Part shown: one piece after another, positions 26,686 through 35,589 of the stretch
How the letters are laid out: every line of letters starts with the position of its first letter
How positions within the stretch are numbered: the stretch's first letter is position 1
NCBI RefSeq assembly: GCF_000814905.1
Contig: NZ_JXAG01000028.1
Coordinates: 60,536 to 124,535 of the forward strand
DNA length: 64,000 nucleotides
Direction: 5' to 3'
DNA from: Enterobacter sp. Bisph1
Lineage (GTDB): Bacteria; Pseudomonadota; Gammaproteobacteria; Enterobacterales; Enterobacteriaceae
Translations under genes and position numbers: made by a program
The notes under the pieces: model-generated
What the model saw: only the letters and a program-made list of their open reading frames with translations
The model's database searches: none
What the model was told of the DNA's origin: nothing

Positions 26686-26967
26686 CTAACCTTCTTTTTT
26701 CTCCACATGCCCCAGCGGCTTTTCCGGGAAGCAGTAATCCCGCACACGACGTTTTAACTCGGCAGCATCAGGAAAACCGCCATCAATTTTGCGGTCCCAA
26801 ATCACCGTACCGTCAGCATCAATAACGAAAATCCCGCCGCTGCCCGGTATCAGCGTCACGCTGCCTAAATCGGTACTAAACGTGTGCAACAGTTCTTGCG
26901 CCATCCAGCTGGCGCGCAGCATCCAGTTGCATTGTGAACAGTAGCGCAAGGTGATGGCAGGTTTCAT
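26686..26967 (-). CDS. SelT/SelW/Rdx-family thioredoxin-like protein
   Basis: A 93-residue Rdx/SelW-type protein. The redox motif is CSQC in ITLRYCSQCNWMLRASW, followed by the thioredoxin-like strand pattern SVTLIPGSGGIFVIDADG and DGGFPDAAELKRRVRD. Family members bind thiols and are thought to act as small cytosolic reductants; bacterial function is unproven. ATG 26967 follows GGAG at normal spacing; an upstream ATG at 27018 is unlikely. It lies divergent to the haem receptor gene but has no clear link to it. Confidence 0.88.
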   Translation of the reverse strand: MKPAITLRYCSQCNWMLRASWMAQELLHTFSTDLGSVTLIPGSGGIFVIDADGTVIWDRKIDGGFPDAAELKRRVRDYCFPEKPLGHVEKKEG

Positions 26968-27189
26968 TTTCCGGGGCTCCAGACGCGGTTGAGATAACCT
27001 CATAAAAGGCGGCAACAAAAAATGCGAAGCGTATTTCAGATGATTGCAATAGGCAATTGTTAAAACTATTTTAATGAATCATAACATAAAAATAACCTAC
27101 CACCGGAGGTACTGACGGCAGTTGTTTGTGGCTTACCTGGACGTAAGACGTGAGCTGAATAGGGATAAATTCTAAGGATTACAAAATTT

Positions 27190-29556
27190 ATGGATAATTT
27201 TCAACGCTCTCTCCTGCCCATTACCCGACGCGCATTAGTCACCTCATTACTCGCAGCTATATATCAACATACCGCCCTTGCGGAAACGAGTCCCGCCGTT
27301 ACGAATACGGATCTTAAGCCCGATAAAGCAGAAGAGATGGTCGTTACCGCGCCCGCACCGAACTTAAACGCCGGCAGTACGCATTCACTCAGCGCTGAGG
27401 ATTTGCAACACAAAGGGGCGAAGGACTTTGGCTCCATTATGCGTTATGAACCGCTTATCAGCGCCACCGGCGCAAGCGGCGGTTCAGGCAATGGCAAGAG
27501 CGGCTTCGACCGCGGCGGCTACAGCGGATATAACATTCGCGGAATGGAAAGTAACCGCGTTGGCATTGATGTCGATGGCATAGCTACGCCCGGCGCTACC
27601 GGGCGCAGCTATGCCAGCCGCGCAGGCTTAAACACCTTTGGTATTGGCCGCGACTATATCGATCCCTATATGTACGGCAGTGTCGATATCCAGTCTGGCG
27701 CCACCCGCATTGAACAAGCCAATACATCCATCGGCGGGAGTGTCTCTTTCCGCCCCAAATCGGCGGATGATTATTTACAACCCGGCACAGCAACCTGGTT
27801 TGGTTACCAGAGCAATTACGACTCAGCGGACCGCAGTTGGCACAACGGCGTCACCGGCGCGGCAGGTGACGATATTTTGCGCGGTATTGTGATCTATAGC
27901 CGCCGAGACGGTCAGCAAACGCGAAACAACAGCGGCACGGTAGCCGCCCCACCCGCCAACTGGCACTCGAACGCGCTAATGACCTCCGGCATCTGGCAGC
28001 CGAACGACCTGCACAAATTCACCGCCACCCTCGATGCCTTCCACAGAACTAACCATACCCATTATGACGCGTGGAACACCGAGGGCAGCAGGGTGCTGGG
28101 CGAGGCGCGTCAAACCAGCCAGACGCGCCGCTGGGGCGCGAGCCTGAACGATGAATGGACGCCAATCAACGACTGGCTGGACAGCATGTCGACAAAAGTT
28201 TACTACCAGCACACCGAAGCGCACGATCGTACCTGGATGCCGGACCGCATCACCGCCATCAGGGAGACGGTCTACTCGAACTACGATACCGATAGCTGGG
28301 GTATGCAAAATGGACTGCTGAAAAGCGTCGGCCGCCACGATCTGAGCGGCGGTTTCAACGTCGGCAGCAGCAAAACCCAGCGCCCGTTTCACCAGTCGCC
28401 CGCGCTGAGCGGTTATAGCCAGATTATGCAGCCGGAGGCCGACAGCCGCAGCGACACGCTGGGTGTTTTTCTCCAGGATCGGATCAACCTTGACGCCAGC
28501 GGTCATCCCTTCGCCATTACGCCCGGTGCGCGCGTGGTTTACCAGACGACAAAACCACGCAATCTTTCCAGCCTGGTCGCCAACAGCACGGTGGTAGACG
28601 GGGCCGATGTCGCCGCGCTGTACGGCAAAAATAGCGATACCCAGCTTTTGCCATCGCTGATCTTCCAGTACGAGATTACCCCGCGCCTGATAAGCTGGTT
28701 GCAGTACCAACGCGGCGCGCAGTTCCCCAATGCCAGCCAGCTGTATGGCTCCTGGGATCTGGGTTCGAACTTTGCCGGAAGCGAGCAGTATGCGCTTCTC
28801 GGCAATACGGATCTTAAAACCGAAACCAGCGACAATCTTGAATGGGGCATTAAAGGCGAGGTGACAGAAGGCATCACGTTGCGTACAGCGCTGTTCTATA
28901 ACAGTTATAAAAACTTTATCGCTTATACCCGCTATACCCGCGCCGCTAATCCCGACAAGTTTATTCGCATTCCATCGAACATCTACACCGCCTTTCAGGC
29001 GGAAAACCGCGATGAAGCCTTTATTTATGGCGGTGAAGTTAGTGCGAAATTCAACGTTGGCAGCTGGTTTGAACCCCTCGATGGCCTAAGCGCGCGGCTG
29101 GCTTACGGCTACAGCGAGGGGAAAGCGAAATCCCATTATCTGGGGGATAAATACGTCGATCTCGATAGCGTCGCGCCGATGAAGGCGATTTTCGGTATCG
29201 GCTGGGACGATCCTCGCAAACGCTACGGGAGCGCCCTGACCGCCACTTTTGTCAAAGGCAAGCGCGCCACGGCGACAAATCGCCAGGCGTATGCCAATAA
29301 CGACGAACCTATTGGCGAGCCCAGCATCGACTATATGCGCGTGCCGGGTTACGGGGTACTCGACTGGTCGGCTTACTGGCGGGTAGCGAAAAATATCAAC
29401 ATCAACGGCGGCATCTACAACCTCACCGCCAGGAAATATTGGGATTATCTCAGTAGCCGTAACCTGCAAGAGATCAGCAAGCAGAACGCCTACGACAAGG
29501 CGCTGGCGGTGATGCCGGGACGGACATGGCAGCTGGGTGTGAACATCGATTTCTAA
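27190..29556 (+). CDS. hmuR: TonB-dependent haem/hemoglobin outer-membrane receptor
   Basis: A 788-residue outer-membrane receptor of the hemoglobin/transferrin/lactoferrin receptor family (TIGR01786 type). A signal peptide ends near LAETS (residue 32). The TonB box resembles EEMVVTAPA. The plug domain spans about 50-180 (GYSGYNIRGMESNRVGIDVDG), and a 22-strand barrel follows. The haem-receptor landmark FPNASQLYGSWDLG and a NPNL-like GNTDLKTETSDNLEWG are visible, and the barrel ends in the aromatic NIDF. It is first in the order receptor, hmuS remnant, hmuT, hmuU, hmuV, so haem uptake is well supported. I could not find a clear Fur box in the 170 bases upstream. Confidence 0.88.
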   Translation: MDNFQRSLLPITRRALVTSLLAAIYQHTALAETSPAVTNTDLKPDKAEEMVVTAPAPNLNAGSTHSLSAEDLQHKGAKDFGSIMRYEPLISATGASGGSGNGKSGFDRGGYSGYNIRGMESNRVGIDVDGIATPGATGRSYASRAGLNTFGIGRDYIDPYMYGSVDIQSGATRIEQANTSIGGSVSFRPKSADDYLQPGTATWFGYQSNYDSADRSWHNGVTGAAGDDILRGIVIYSRRDGQQTRNNSGTVAAPPANWHSNALMTSGIWQPNDLHKFTATLDAFHRTNHTHYDAWNTEGSRVLGEARQTSQTRRWGASLNDEWTPINDWLDSMSTKVYYQHTEAHDRTWMPDRITAIRETVYSNYDTDSWGMQNGLLKSVGRHDLSGGFNVGSSKTQRPFHQSPALSGYSQIMQPEADSRSDTLGVFLQDRINLDASGHPFAITPGARVVYQTTKPRNLSSLVANSTVVDGADVAALYGKNSDTQLLPSLIFQYEITPRLISWLQYQRGAQFPNASQLYGSWDLGSNFAGSEQYALLGNTDLKTETSDNLEWGIKGEVTEGITLRTALFYNSYKNFIAYTRYTRAANPDKFIRIPSNIYTAFQAENRDEAFIYGGEVSAKFNVGSWFEPLDGLSARLAYGYSEGKAKSHYLGDKYVDLDSVAPMKAIFGIGWDDPRKRYGSALTATFVKGKRATATNRQAYANNDEPIGEPSIDYMRVPGYGVLDWSAYWRVAKNININGGIYNLTARKYWDYLSSRNLQEISKQNAYDKALAVMPGRTWQLGVNIDF

Positions 29557-29620
29557 TCGCCAAACGACGGTCGGGTAGCTATTTAGCCTGGCTGACGTTG
29601 CGCGTGACACAGGACCGAAT

Positions 29621-29638
29621 CCCGGCCGTGCCGCCGGG
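29621..29638 (+). terminator. GC hairpin between receptor and hmuS remnant
   Basis: CCCGGC and GCCGGG form a 6-bp stem around CGTGCC, followed by GTTTTC. It could partly terminate transcription after the receptor gene so that the receptor is made in excess of the transporter. Confidence 0.5.
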
Positions 29639-29665
29639 GTTTTCTGCGCTACAGGAGGTTTTTCA

Positions 29666-29915
29666 ATGTCCGCATCACACCCGTATTGTGCCAACATCTG
29701 GCGGCTTTACCTCGCCATTAAAACGCAGCACCCGGAAAAATGTGCCCACGATATCGCCGTAAAAATGGGCATAAGCGAAGCCGAATTAACCTACGCCCGC
29801 GTGGGCTATGACGCTGATCGCCCAGCTTTACGGTCAGCGCAGCGAAGGACAGCCGGAGCAACGCCACTGGCGCGCGCAGATGGATGCCTTAACCCGCCGG
29901 GGGCAAGCCGCATGA
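29666..29915 (+). pseudogene. hmuS: hmuS with its middle deleted
   Basis: HmuS is normally a 340-350-residue cytoplasmic haem-handling protein. Here only about the first 45 codons survive (YLAIKTQHPEKCAHDIAVKM, ISEAELTYARVGYDA). They are joined out of frame to about the last 33 codons (LIAQLYGQRSEGQPEQRHW, RAQMDALTRRG). The join is near 29810. The original stop TGA still overlaps the hmuT start as ATGA, and the AGGAGG ribosome site is intact. Because of the frame change, translation from the hmuS start would run into hmuT and make an N-terminally extended hybrid. The internal deletion removes the whole haem-binding core. Confidence 0.88.
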
Positions 29916-30730
29916 AAACCCTGCTGCTGGTTTTGATGGCGCTGTCGTTTAGCCTCAGCGCCGCCGCGCAAAAAATCGTATCCCTCGGTGGCGATGTCAC
30001 CGAAATTATCTACGGATTGAATGCGCAGTCGGCGCTGGTCGGGCGTGACAGCACCAGCATCTGGCCTGTGCAGGCGCAACAGTTGCCGGACGTCGGTTAT
30101 CTTCGCCAGTTAAACGCCGAAGGCATTCTCTCTCTGCGCCCGACGCTGGTGCTGGCAAGCGCGTATGCCCAGCCCTCGCGGGTACTGCAAACGGTGCAGG
30201 AAAATCATGTCAAAGTGGTCACGCTGCCTGGGGATTACACGCTGGCGGCGATTGATAAAAAAATCGCCGTGGTGGCCGATGCCATCGGCAAACCCGATGC
30301 CGGTGCCGCGCTGCGTCAACGGCTGGCGGCACAAATCGCCGCGCTGGCGCAACAGCCGCTAAATAAACGGGCGCTGTTTATTCTCAGTCACAGCGGCATG
30401 GGTACGCTGGTTGCCGGGCAGCAAACCGCCGCCGACAGTGCGTTACGGGCGGCGGGTCTGCAAAATGCTATGCAGGGTTTCGACCATTATCGGGCGCTGT
30501 CGCAGGAAGGTGTGATGGCCAGCCAGGCGGATCTGATTGTCATCTCTGCCGACAGCGTTAAAGCGATGGGCGGCGAAGAGAACCTGTGGCACCAGCCTGG
30601 GCTGGCGCAGACCCCCGCCGGGCGAAAAAAACAGCTGCTGATGGTGGATGATATCGCGCTGCTGGGGTTTAGTGTGCGGACACCACAGGCGCTGCTGGCG
30701 CTGCGTCAGCAAGCGGAGCAGTTACCCTGA
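29912..30730 (+). CDS. hmuT: Periplasmic haem-binding protein
   Basis: A 272-residue ABC-transporter binding protein that carries haem across the periplasm to HmuUV. The signal peptide is MKTLLLVLMALSFSLSAAA. The mature protein begins KIVSLGGDVTEIIYGLN, the class III solute-binding (BtuF/HmuT) signature, with VGRDSTSIWP and DVGYLRQLNAEGIL following. ATG 29912 was chosen because it begins the signal peptide; the same frame is open back to 29666 through the hmuS remnant. Its stop overlaps the hmuU start by one base. Confidence 0.94.
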   Translation: MKTLLLVLMALSFSLSAAAQKIVSLGGDVTEIIYGLNAQSALVGRDSTSIWPVQAQQLPDVGYLRQLNAEGILSLRPTLVLASAYAQPSRVLQTVQENHVKVVTLPGDYTLAAIDKKIAVVADAIGKPDAGAALRQRLAAQIAALAQQPLNKRALFILSHSGMGTLVAGQQTAADSALRAAGLQNAMQGFDHYRALSQEGVMASQADLIVISADSVKAMGGEENLWHQPGLAQTPAGRKKQLLMVDDIALLGFSVRTPQALLALRQQAEQLP

Positions 30731-31719
30731 TGAACCGCGCTTCCCGCAGGCTTATCGGGCTGATGCTGCTGTTGTTGGGTTTAGCGGCCCTTGCCAGCAC
30801 TCAGGGCGCAATGCGGCTACCTTTCGCCTGCTTATGGCACACGGGTGATGAGGCGTTACGCCAGATCTGGCTCACGGTTCGTCTACCGCGCGTGCTGCTG
30901 GCGCTGCTGATCGGTGCGGCGCTGGCGCTCTCCGGCTGTGTGATGCAGGGGCTGTTTCGTAATCCCCTTGCGGATCCGGGTCTGCTGGGGATCAGCGGCG
31001 GCGCATCGCTAACGGTGGCCTGCTGGCTGGTGCTGCCGATCGGCGTTTCACCGATGGTGGCGCTTTACGCTCCCGTTCTGGCGGCGTTTACCGGCAGCCT
31101 GGCGGTGATGATGATCATTTACCTGCTCAGCAAAAGTGGGGACGCGGGGTTATCCCGGCTGCTGCTGGTAGGGATTGCGCTGAACGCGCTGTGTGGTGCG
31201 GGCGTCGGCGTGCTGGCGTGGATCAGTAACGATGCCCAGCTTCGCCAGCTTTCCCAGTGGGGAATGGGCAGCCTCGGGCAGATCGAGTGGTCGACCCTAT
31301 CCCTCGCCACCGGCCTGATCCTGCCGGCCTCGCTGGTGATAGGGCGCAGGGCATGTGCCCTCAATCTGCTGCAGTTGGGCGAAGAAGAGGCGCATTATCT
31401 CGGCGTTAATGTGGCGCAGGTGCAGCGCGAAATGCTGGTGTGTAGCGCGCTGCTGGTGGCAACGGCGGTAGCGGTAAGCGGCATTATCAGCTTTGTCGGG
31501 CTGGTGGTGCCGCATCTGATGCGCCTGTGGCTGGGGGCGGATCACCGCGCGCTGGTTCCCGGTTCGCTACTAATGGGCGCAATACTGTTGCTGGCGGCGG
31601 ATACCGTGGCACGCACCCTCGTCGCGCCTGCGGAAATGCCGGTGGGTTTATTGACCAGCCTGTTTGGCGCGCCGTGGTTTTTATGGCTTATTTTTCGTGC
31701 CTCTAAGGCGGCTATATGA
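30730..31719 (+). CDS. hmuU: Haem ABC transporter permease
   Basis: A 329-residue FecCD/BtuC-type permease with about nine to ten membrane segments. Family motifs are seen: RLPRVLLALLIGAALALSG, NPLADPGLLGISGGA and the coupling/C-terminal block FVGLVVPHLMRLWLG (EAA-like loop). It begins at TGATG overlapping hmuT and its stop overlaps hmuV, so all three transporter genes are translationally coupled. It should form the inner-membrane channel for haem with two copies of HmuV. Confidence 0.95.
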   Translation: MNRASRRLIGLMLLLLGLAALASTQGAMRLPFACLWHTGDEALRQIWLTVRLPRVLLALLIGAALALSGCVMQGLFRNPLADPGLLGISGGASLTVACWLVLPIGVSPMVALYAPVLAAFTGSLAVMMIIYLLSKSGDAGLSRLLLVGIALNALCGAGVGVLAWISNDAQLRQLSQWGMGSLGQIEWSTLSLATGLILPASLVIGRRACALNLLQLGEEEAHYLGVNVAQVQREMLVCSALLVATAVAVSGIISFVGLVVPHLMRLWLGADHRALVPGSLLMGAILLLAADTVARTLVAPAEMPVGLLTSLFGAPWFLWLIFRASKAAI

Positions 31720-32495
31720 CCCTGCCATTAACCGCCGCCCACCTGCGGCTTGTCGCCGGTTCACGGCTGCTAATTGACGATGTTTCTTTCACCCTTGCGC
31801 GCGGTGAAATGGTAGCGCTGATCGGCCCGAACGGCGCGGGTAAATCAACGCTGCTGCGCCTGCTAACGGGCTATCTCCCGCCAGTGGCAGGAGAGTGTCA
31901 ACTAGAAGGCAAAGCGTTAGCGCAGTGGAGCGCACAGGCCCTTGCGCGCCGCCGGGCGGTGATGCTGCAACAGCCAACCCTTGGCTTTGATTGGCCGGTT
32001 GCGGCGATTATCTCTATGGGTCGCGCGCCCTGGGGGCCTCAACGCGCGCACGATATTGTACGGCAGGTGGCGTTGCTTAGCGGCTGCGAAACGCTACTCG
32101 AGCGGCGTTATCACACCTTATCCGGCGGGGAGCAGCAGCGGGTACAGCTGGCGCGCAGCCTTGCGCAGTTATGGCATCACGACGGCCCGCAGGGCTGGCT
32201 ATTTCTTGATGAACCGACGTCGGCCCTCGATCTCTATCACCAGCAGCAGGTGTTGCGTTTGCTGAAGCGTTTGACCGGCGACGGCAAACTGCATGTGTGC
32301 GCGGTGCTGCACGATCTCAACCTTGCCGCGCTGTGGGCGGACAGGATCTTGCTGCTGCACCAGGGCAAGCTGGTGGCGCAGGGCATGCCGGAGCAGGTGA
32401 TTCAGGCGCCGCTTATCGCCCGCTGGTATGGCGCAGAGGTGGCAGTGAACACGCATCCCGTCGCGGGTTCGCCGCAGGTTTTTCTTGCCCGCTGA
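31716..32495 (+). CDS. hmuV: Haem ABC transporter ATP-binding protein
   Basis: A 259-residue ATPase with Walker A GPNGAGKST, Q-loop in LQQPTLGF, signature LSGGEQQR, Walker B LFLDEPTSALD and the switch His in VLHDLNLAA. It energises haem import through HmuU. The start overlaps the hmuU stop by four bases (ATGA). The gene is complete and is the last of the operon; the following LysR gene has its own promoter-like sequence. Confidence 0.96.
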   Translation: MTLPLTAAHLRLVAGSRLLIDDVSFTLARGEMVALIGPNGAGKSTLLRLLTGYLPPVAGECQLEGKALAQWSAQALARRRAVMLQQPTLGFDWPVAAIISMGRAPWGPQRAHDIVRQVALLSGCETLLERRYHTLSGGEQQRVQLARSLAQLWHHDGPQGWLFLDEPTSALDLYHQQQVLRLLKRLTGDGKLHVCAVLHDLNLAALWADRILLLHQGKLVAQGMPEQVIQAPLIARWYGAEVAVNTHPVAGSPQVFLAR

Positions 32496-32537
32496 GCGCG
32501 ACGGATGTTGACGAGTGTAGCCGGATTTTTGCTAGAG

Positions 32538-32552
32538 TTAAGTGTCACTTAA
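32538..32552. promoter_or_regulatory. Perfect palindrome upstream of the LysR-type gene
   Basis: TTAAGTGTCACTTAA is a 15-base perfect inverted repeat around a central T and fits the T-N11-A rule for LysR binding sites. It lies 19-33 bases before the LysR start codon, near a possible -10, suggesting autoregulation. Confidence 0.6.
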
Positions 32553-32570
32553 CCGATGCGGAGACAGGCA

Positions 32571-33155
32571 ATGACCCTACCGCCATTGCAGGCGCTGATC
32601 TGCTTTAATGCCGTCGCGCAACACGGCAGTATGAAAGCGGCGGCAGAGGCGCTATCCATCAGCGCCAGCGCGGTGAGCCAACAAATCGCCAAACTGGAAG
32701 CCTGGGTCAACGTGCGGCTGTTTATGCGCGGTTCCCGCGTACTGACGTTGACGGCAGAAGGGACACGCTACCTGCGGGCGATTCAGCCCGCTTTTTCGCA
32801 GGTAGCCCAGGCAACACAGTGGTTAATCGACGGTACGGCGCAGCGGCGCATTCATCTTCACTGCTCTGCGGATTTCGCCATGCACTGGTTGCTGCCAAGG
32901 CTGAAGGGCTTTGAGCGCTATCATCCCCATGCCGAAGTGCTTATCAACACCGCCGATCGGCAGTTAGCATTGCAAAACGGCGGTATCGATTTCGCGTTTC
33001 GCAAGCAAGCCGACGCCGCCCTGTATCATCCGTTGCCCAACAGTGGTGGCATGCTGCTGGTGTATGACAAAGGGACGTTATTCGAGCCTCTTTGTCATAC
33101 TTTTCGCGACTGGGTACTTGCCGCCGCGCAACAGCATCGCTGGCCGGAGCCGTAA
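32571..33155 (+). CDS. LysR-family regulator with internal deletion
   Basis: A 194-residue LysR protein of the GcvA type; normal members have about 300 residues. The HTH is intact (LQALICFNAVAQHGSMKAAA, LSISASAVSQQIAKLE) and the linker helix is complete. The ligand domain starts normally (HLHCSADFAMHWLLPRL, then GIDFAFRKQAD) and then jumps to a typical C-terminal end (PNSGGMLLVYD, TFRDWVLAAAQQH). About 100 residues covering most of the second lobe are missing, but the frame is kept. ATG 32571 follows GGAGACAGGCA. DNA binding may survive; ligand response probably does not. It lies beside the similarly damaged hmuS. Confidence 0.8.
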   Translation: MTLPPLQALICFNAVAQHGSMKAAAEALSISASAVSQQIAKLEAWVNVRLFMRGSRVLTLTAEGTRYLRAIQPAFSQVAQATQWLIDGTAQRRIHLHCSADFAMHWLLPRLKGFERYHPHAEVLINTADRQLALQNGGIDFAFRKQADAALYHPLPNSGGMLLVYDKGTLFEPLCHTFRDWVLAAAQQHRWPEP

Positions 33156-33169
33156 TACACCGCAAGGTT

Positions 33170-34018
33170 TTATGCCCCAGGCGCGTCGATCCCGGCACGC
33201 TCCCTCCATAGACAATAAAGCTGATAGTCCTTGTCGCCGGGCTCAGGGCGTTTGTCCCAGGGATTATCAATGATGTAATGGATATTTTTTACCCGCGCCA
33301 GATCCCACATTTTTTTATGCTGATACGGCAGGGTCTTTAAGGCGTTATAACCGTAATGCAGCGGCAGCCAGCGGTCACGGAAGATCTCATTAAGAAAATC
33401 CTGCTCGGCGAAAACGTAGGCGGAGATATCGGCTTTCTGCGCCAGCTGCGTCATCATCTGCCGATACTGCGCGATGTCGGGGGTGAGCAGCAGAAATCCG
33501 CCGTTCAGGTAGTTATCAAGCCCGGCGGGGGGATTAGCGTGCATTTGCGCGTCTTCACACCAGCTGTAGTAGCAGTTTTCCGGCCGCCAGGCTGGCGGGT
33601 AGCTGGCAATGTGGTTGGGGTTGCAGCGACAAGCATGGCAGGCGGCAATCATGCCTGCGGGCAGCGGCAGTTCAAACACTTCATCCATGTTCTGAATCAC
33701 CAGCATATCGGCATCGAGAAACGCCACGCGCTGATATTCCGTAAGCGTCCACACTGCCAGTTTGCTCCACACATCGGCAAAGCGGGCGTTAGCATACCGG
33801 TTTGCCAGCGAGGGATCGGGGCCGATTATCGGCACCTCACGTACGGTACAGCCCAGCGCCTGTAGCTGCTGGCGCGTGTTATCGTCAATGGTTTCGGTCA
33901 CCATCACCACCAGCGGCCAGGGCGAACCGCTGTCACGCAGGGAGCGCTGCAGCGCGGCGACGCCCGTCAGATAATCCGGTTGCGTCAGAAGAGTAACCCA
34001 GGCGAAGGCGGCGCTCAT
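33170..34018 (-). CDS. GT8-family glycosyltransferase
   Basis: A 282-residue glycosyltransferase of family 8 (glycogenin/galactinol-synthase-like group). The N-terminal VTLLTQPDYLTGVAALQRSL is the nucleotide-sugar fold, the metal motif is DAD in RVAFLDADMLVIQN, and LNGGFLLLTPD and FAEQDFLNEIF are family motifs. There is no signal peptide or membrane segment, so it is cytosolic. The ATG at 34018 overlaps the stop of the upstream oxidase gene by four bases, so the two are translated together. An ATG upstream at 34099 would lie inside that gene. Donor and acceptor are unknown. Confidence 0.88.
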   Translation of the reverse strand: MSAAFAWVTLLTQPDYLTGVAALQRSLRDSGSPWPLVVMVTETIDDNTRQQLQALGCTVREVPIIGPDPSLANRYANARFADVWSKLAVWTLTEYQRVAFLDADMLVIQNMDEVFELPLPAGMIAACHACRCNPNHIASYPPAWRPENCYYSWCEDAQMHANPPAGLDNYLNGGFLLLTPDIAQYRQMMTQLAQKADISAYVFAEQDFLNEIFRDRWLPLHYGYNALKTLPYQHKKMWDLARVKNIHYIIDNPWDKRPEPGDKDYQLYCLWRERAGIDAPGA

Positions 34019-35397
34019 GACAGCAGCTCCGTCATAAAAGCATTGAGGAATTTGCCCTGTGGATCGAAGCGCTGGCGCACCTGTTGAAACGCCGACCATT
34101 GCGGATAGAGCGTCGGCCAGTCATAGAGCGTGGCATCAAAATATTTCCCCCAGTGCGGCTTACCGCCCTCCTGCGCCAGCAACTGCTCGGCGTCGCGCAA
34201 AAACGCCAGCCCGTCGGCGGAGAGGGAGCCGTCTTCGGCGTAATAGACCACAAAGCCAAAAAAGCAGGTCGCCTGCTGCCAGGCCGGGTTTAACCACGCC
34301 TGGGATGGCCCGGTACAGCGCAAAATAATCGGGTAGTGCATATGCGGGTGTGATTGCTGATACCACGCTTTCATGCGGGCGATAACCGCCGGTGCACGCG
34401 CTAATGGAATACCAATCTCAATATTGATTTGCGGCGTGGCAATCCCGCGACAGAAAACCTGATAGACATCGCCAATCACATCTGAAAAATCTTTAAAGCG
34501 GGTAACGGTGCGAAACGGCTTGCCGTTTTCATCAACGATATGGGTGTCATCGCGCATCTGCTGCAGGGTTTTATCAACGGCGGCGTTCATCTGCTCGTCC
34601 GTCTCTTCCAGCTCGACCAGATTGCCATGATTATTGCGCCACCGTTCGCGCTCATCAGGGGTCGATTCACGTGCATTCCACGTATGCACTTTATTCTCCT
34701 GCGGGAACCACCAGGCTTTGCTTAACGCCCAGCGCTGATTCCAGTCGAGCAGATCCGTTTCAAGGTTATCGGCGCTGCTGGCACTTTTAAAGCAGGTATA
34801 AAGCGTGGTTGGGCGCGTGCGCAGGGTGACGGCGGTTATCGCTCCCAGCGTGCCGAGTGCGAGCTGGGCGGCGGCAAACTCTGGCTGCTGGCAAGAGACC
34901 TCATGAATTGTCCCGGCGGCGTCCACCAGCCGAATGCGTAGTGCCTCATCCGCCAGCGAGCTTTGCTGCAATCCCTGACCGTGCGTGCCGGTGGAAATCG
35001 CCCCGGCAAGGGTTTGCGAATCAATCACCCCCGGTGAGGCATGTAGCATACGGTTCATGGCGGTGAGGGTTTCAAACACCTCATGCAGCTGCGTACCAGC
35101 GGCGAAGGTGACGCTGTCCTCTTCCACCGCCAACACGCCGCGCAGCGCCGAGATATCAATCAGCGTATCGCCTGGCTGGCGCAGTTTCAGCATTCGCCCG
35201 GACGACATACGGCTGCCCATGATCCGCACTTTTCCGGCGGCAGCGGCAATCACCTGCTGCAGTTGTTGTTCATTTTCGATGTGAATCACGGCATTTTTAT
35301 TTGCCAGCATCGCGTTTTGCGCCCAGTTGAGCAGGGCGGGCTCCTGCGGATCCGTAGCGGGCTGGCGACGGGGGAAAAGAGTATTGATATCAGTCAT
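34015..35397 (-). CDS. FAD-dependent sugar-1,4-lactone oxidase-like protein
   Basis: A 460-residue vanillyl-alcohol-oxidase-fold enzyme of the D-arabinono/L-gulono-1,4-lactone oxidase group. The PP-loop is IMGSRMSSGRM, followed by FAD-binding TGTHGQG, and the C-terminal ALO motif HWGKYFD is present. The residue that is a covalently flavinylated His in many relatives (GSGHS) is not His here, so FAD is probably non-covalent. Such enzymes oxidise sugar lactones or alditols with oxygen or a dehydrogenase acceptor. The coupled GT8 gene suggests a shared sugar or polyol pathway, which is inference. No signal peptide is seen. Confidence 0.85.
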   Translation of the reverse strand: MTDINTLFPRRQPATDPQEPALLNWAQNAMLANKNAVIHIENEQQLQQVIAAAAGKVRIMGSRMSSGRMLKLRQPGDTLIDISALRGVLAVEEDSVTFAAGTQLHEVFETLTAMNRMLHASPGVIDSQTLAGAISTGTHGQGLQQSSLADEALRIRLVDAAGTIHEVSCQQPEFAAAQLALGTLGAITAVTLRTRPTTLYTCFKSASSADNLETDLLDWNQRWALSKAWWFPQENKVHTWNARESTPDERERWRNNHGNLVELEETDEQMNAAVDKTLQQMRDDTHIVDENGKPFRTVTRFKDFSDVIGDVYQVFCRGIATPQINIEIGIPLARAPAVIARMKAWYQQSHPHMHYPIILRCTGPSQAWLNPAWQQATCFFGFVVYYAEDGSLSADGLAFLRDAEQLLAQEGGKPHWGKYFDATLYDWPTLYPQWSAFQQVRQRFDPQGKFLNAFMTELLS

Positions 35398-35589
35398 TGG
35401 CGGTTTCTCTTTATATTTTTTTATACTTAAACCAAGCGTAGCTCATCACGGGAAAGTGTGATGTTTGTCGCATTTTGCAGTCATCCATGGAGGAGAGCAG
35501 GATACACGCAGCAGAAAGGCTTCTGTCGTGCCGCAGGCGGATCGCGTGATGGTTGAGTTAACGCATTACGCGCAGAGGAAGGCCAATAC

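Noticed and set aside
27010..27110. Possible Fur box upstream of the haem receptor
   Set aside because: The best candidate matches only about 10 of 19 consensus positions, no better than chance in AT-rich DNA.
27976..28710. Long minus-strand frame inside the haem receptor gene
   Set aside because: A shadow of GC-rich coding sequence; the plus-strand receptor is fully supported.
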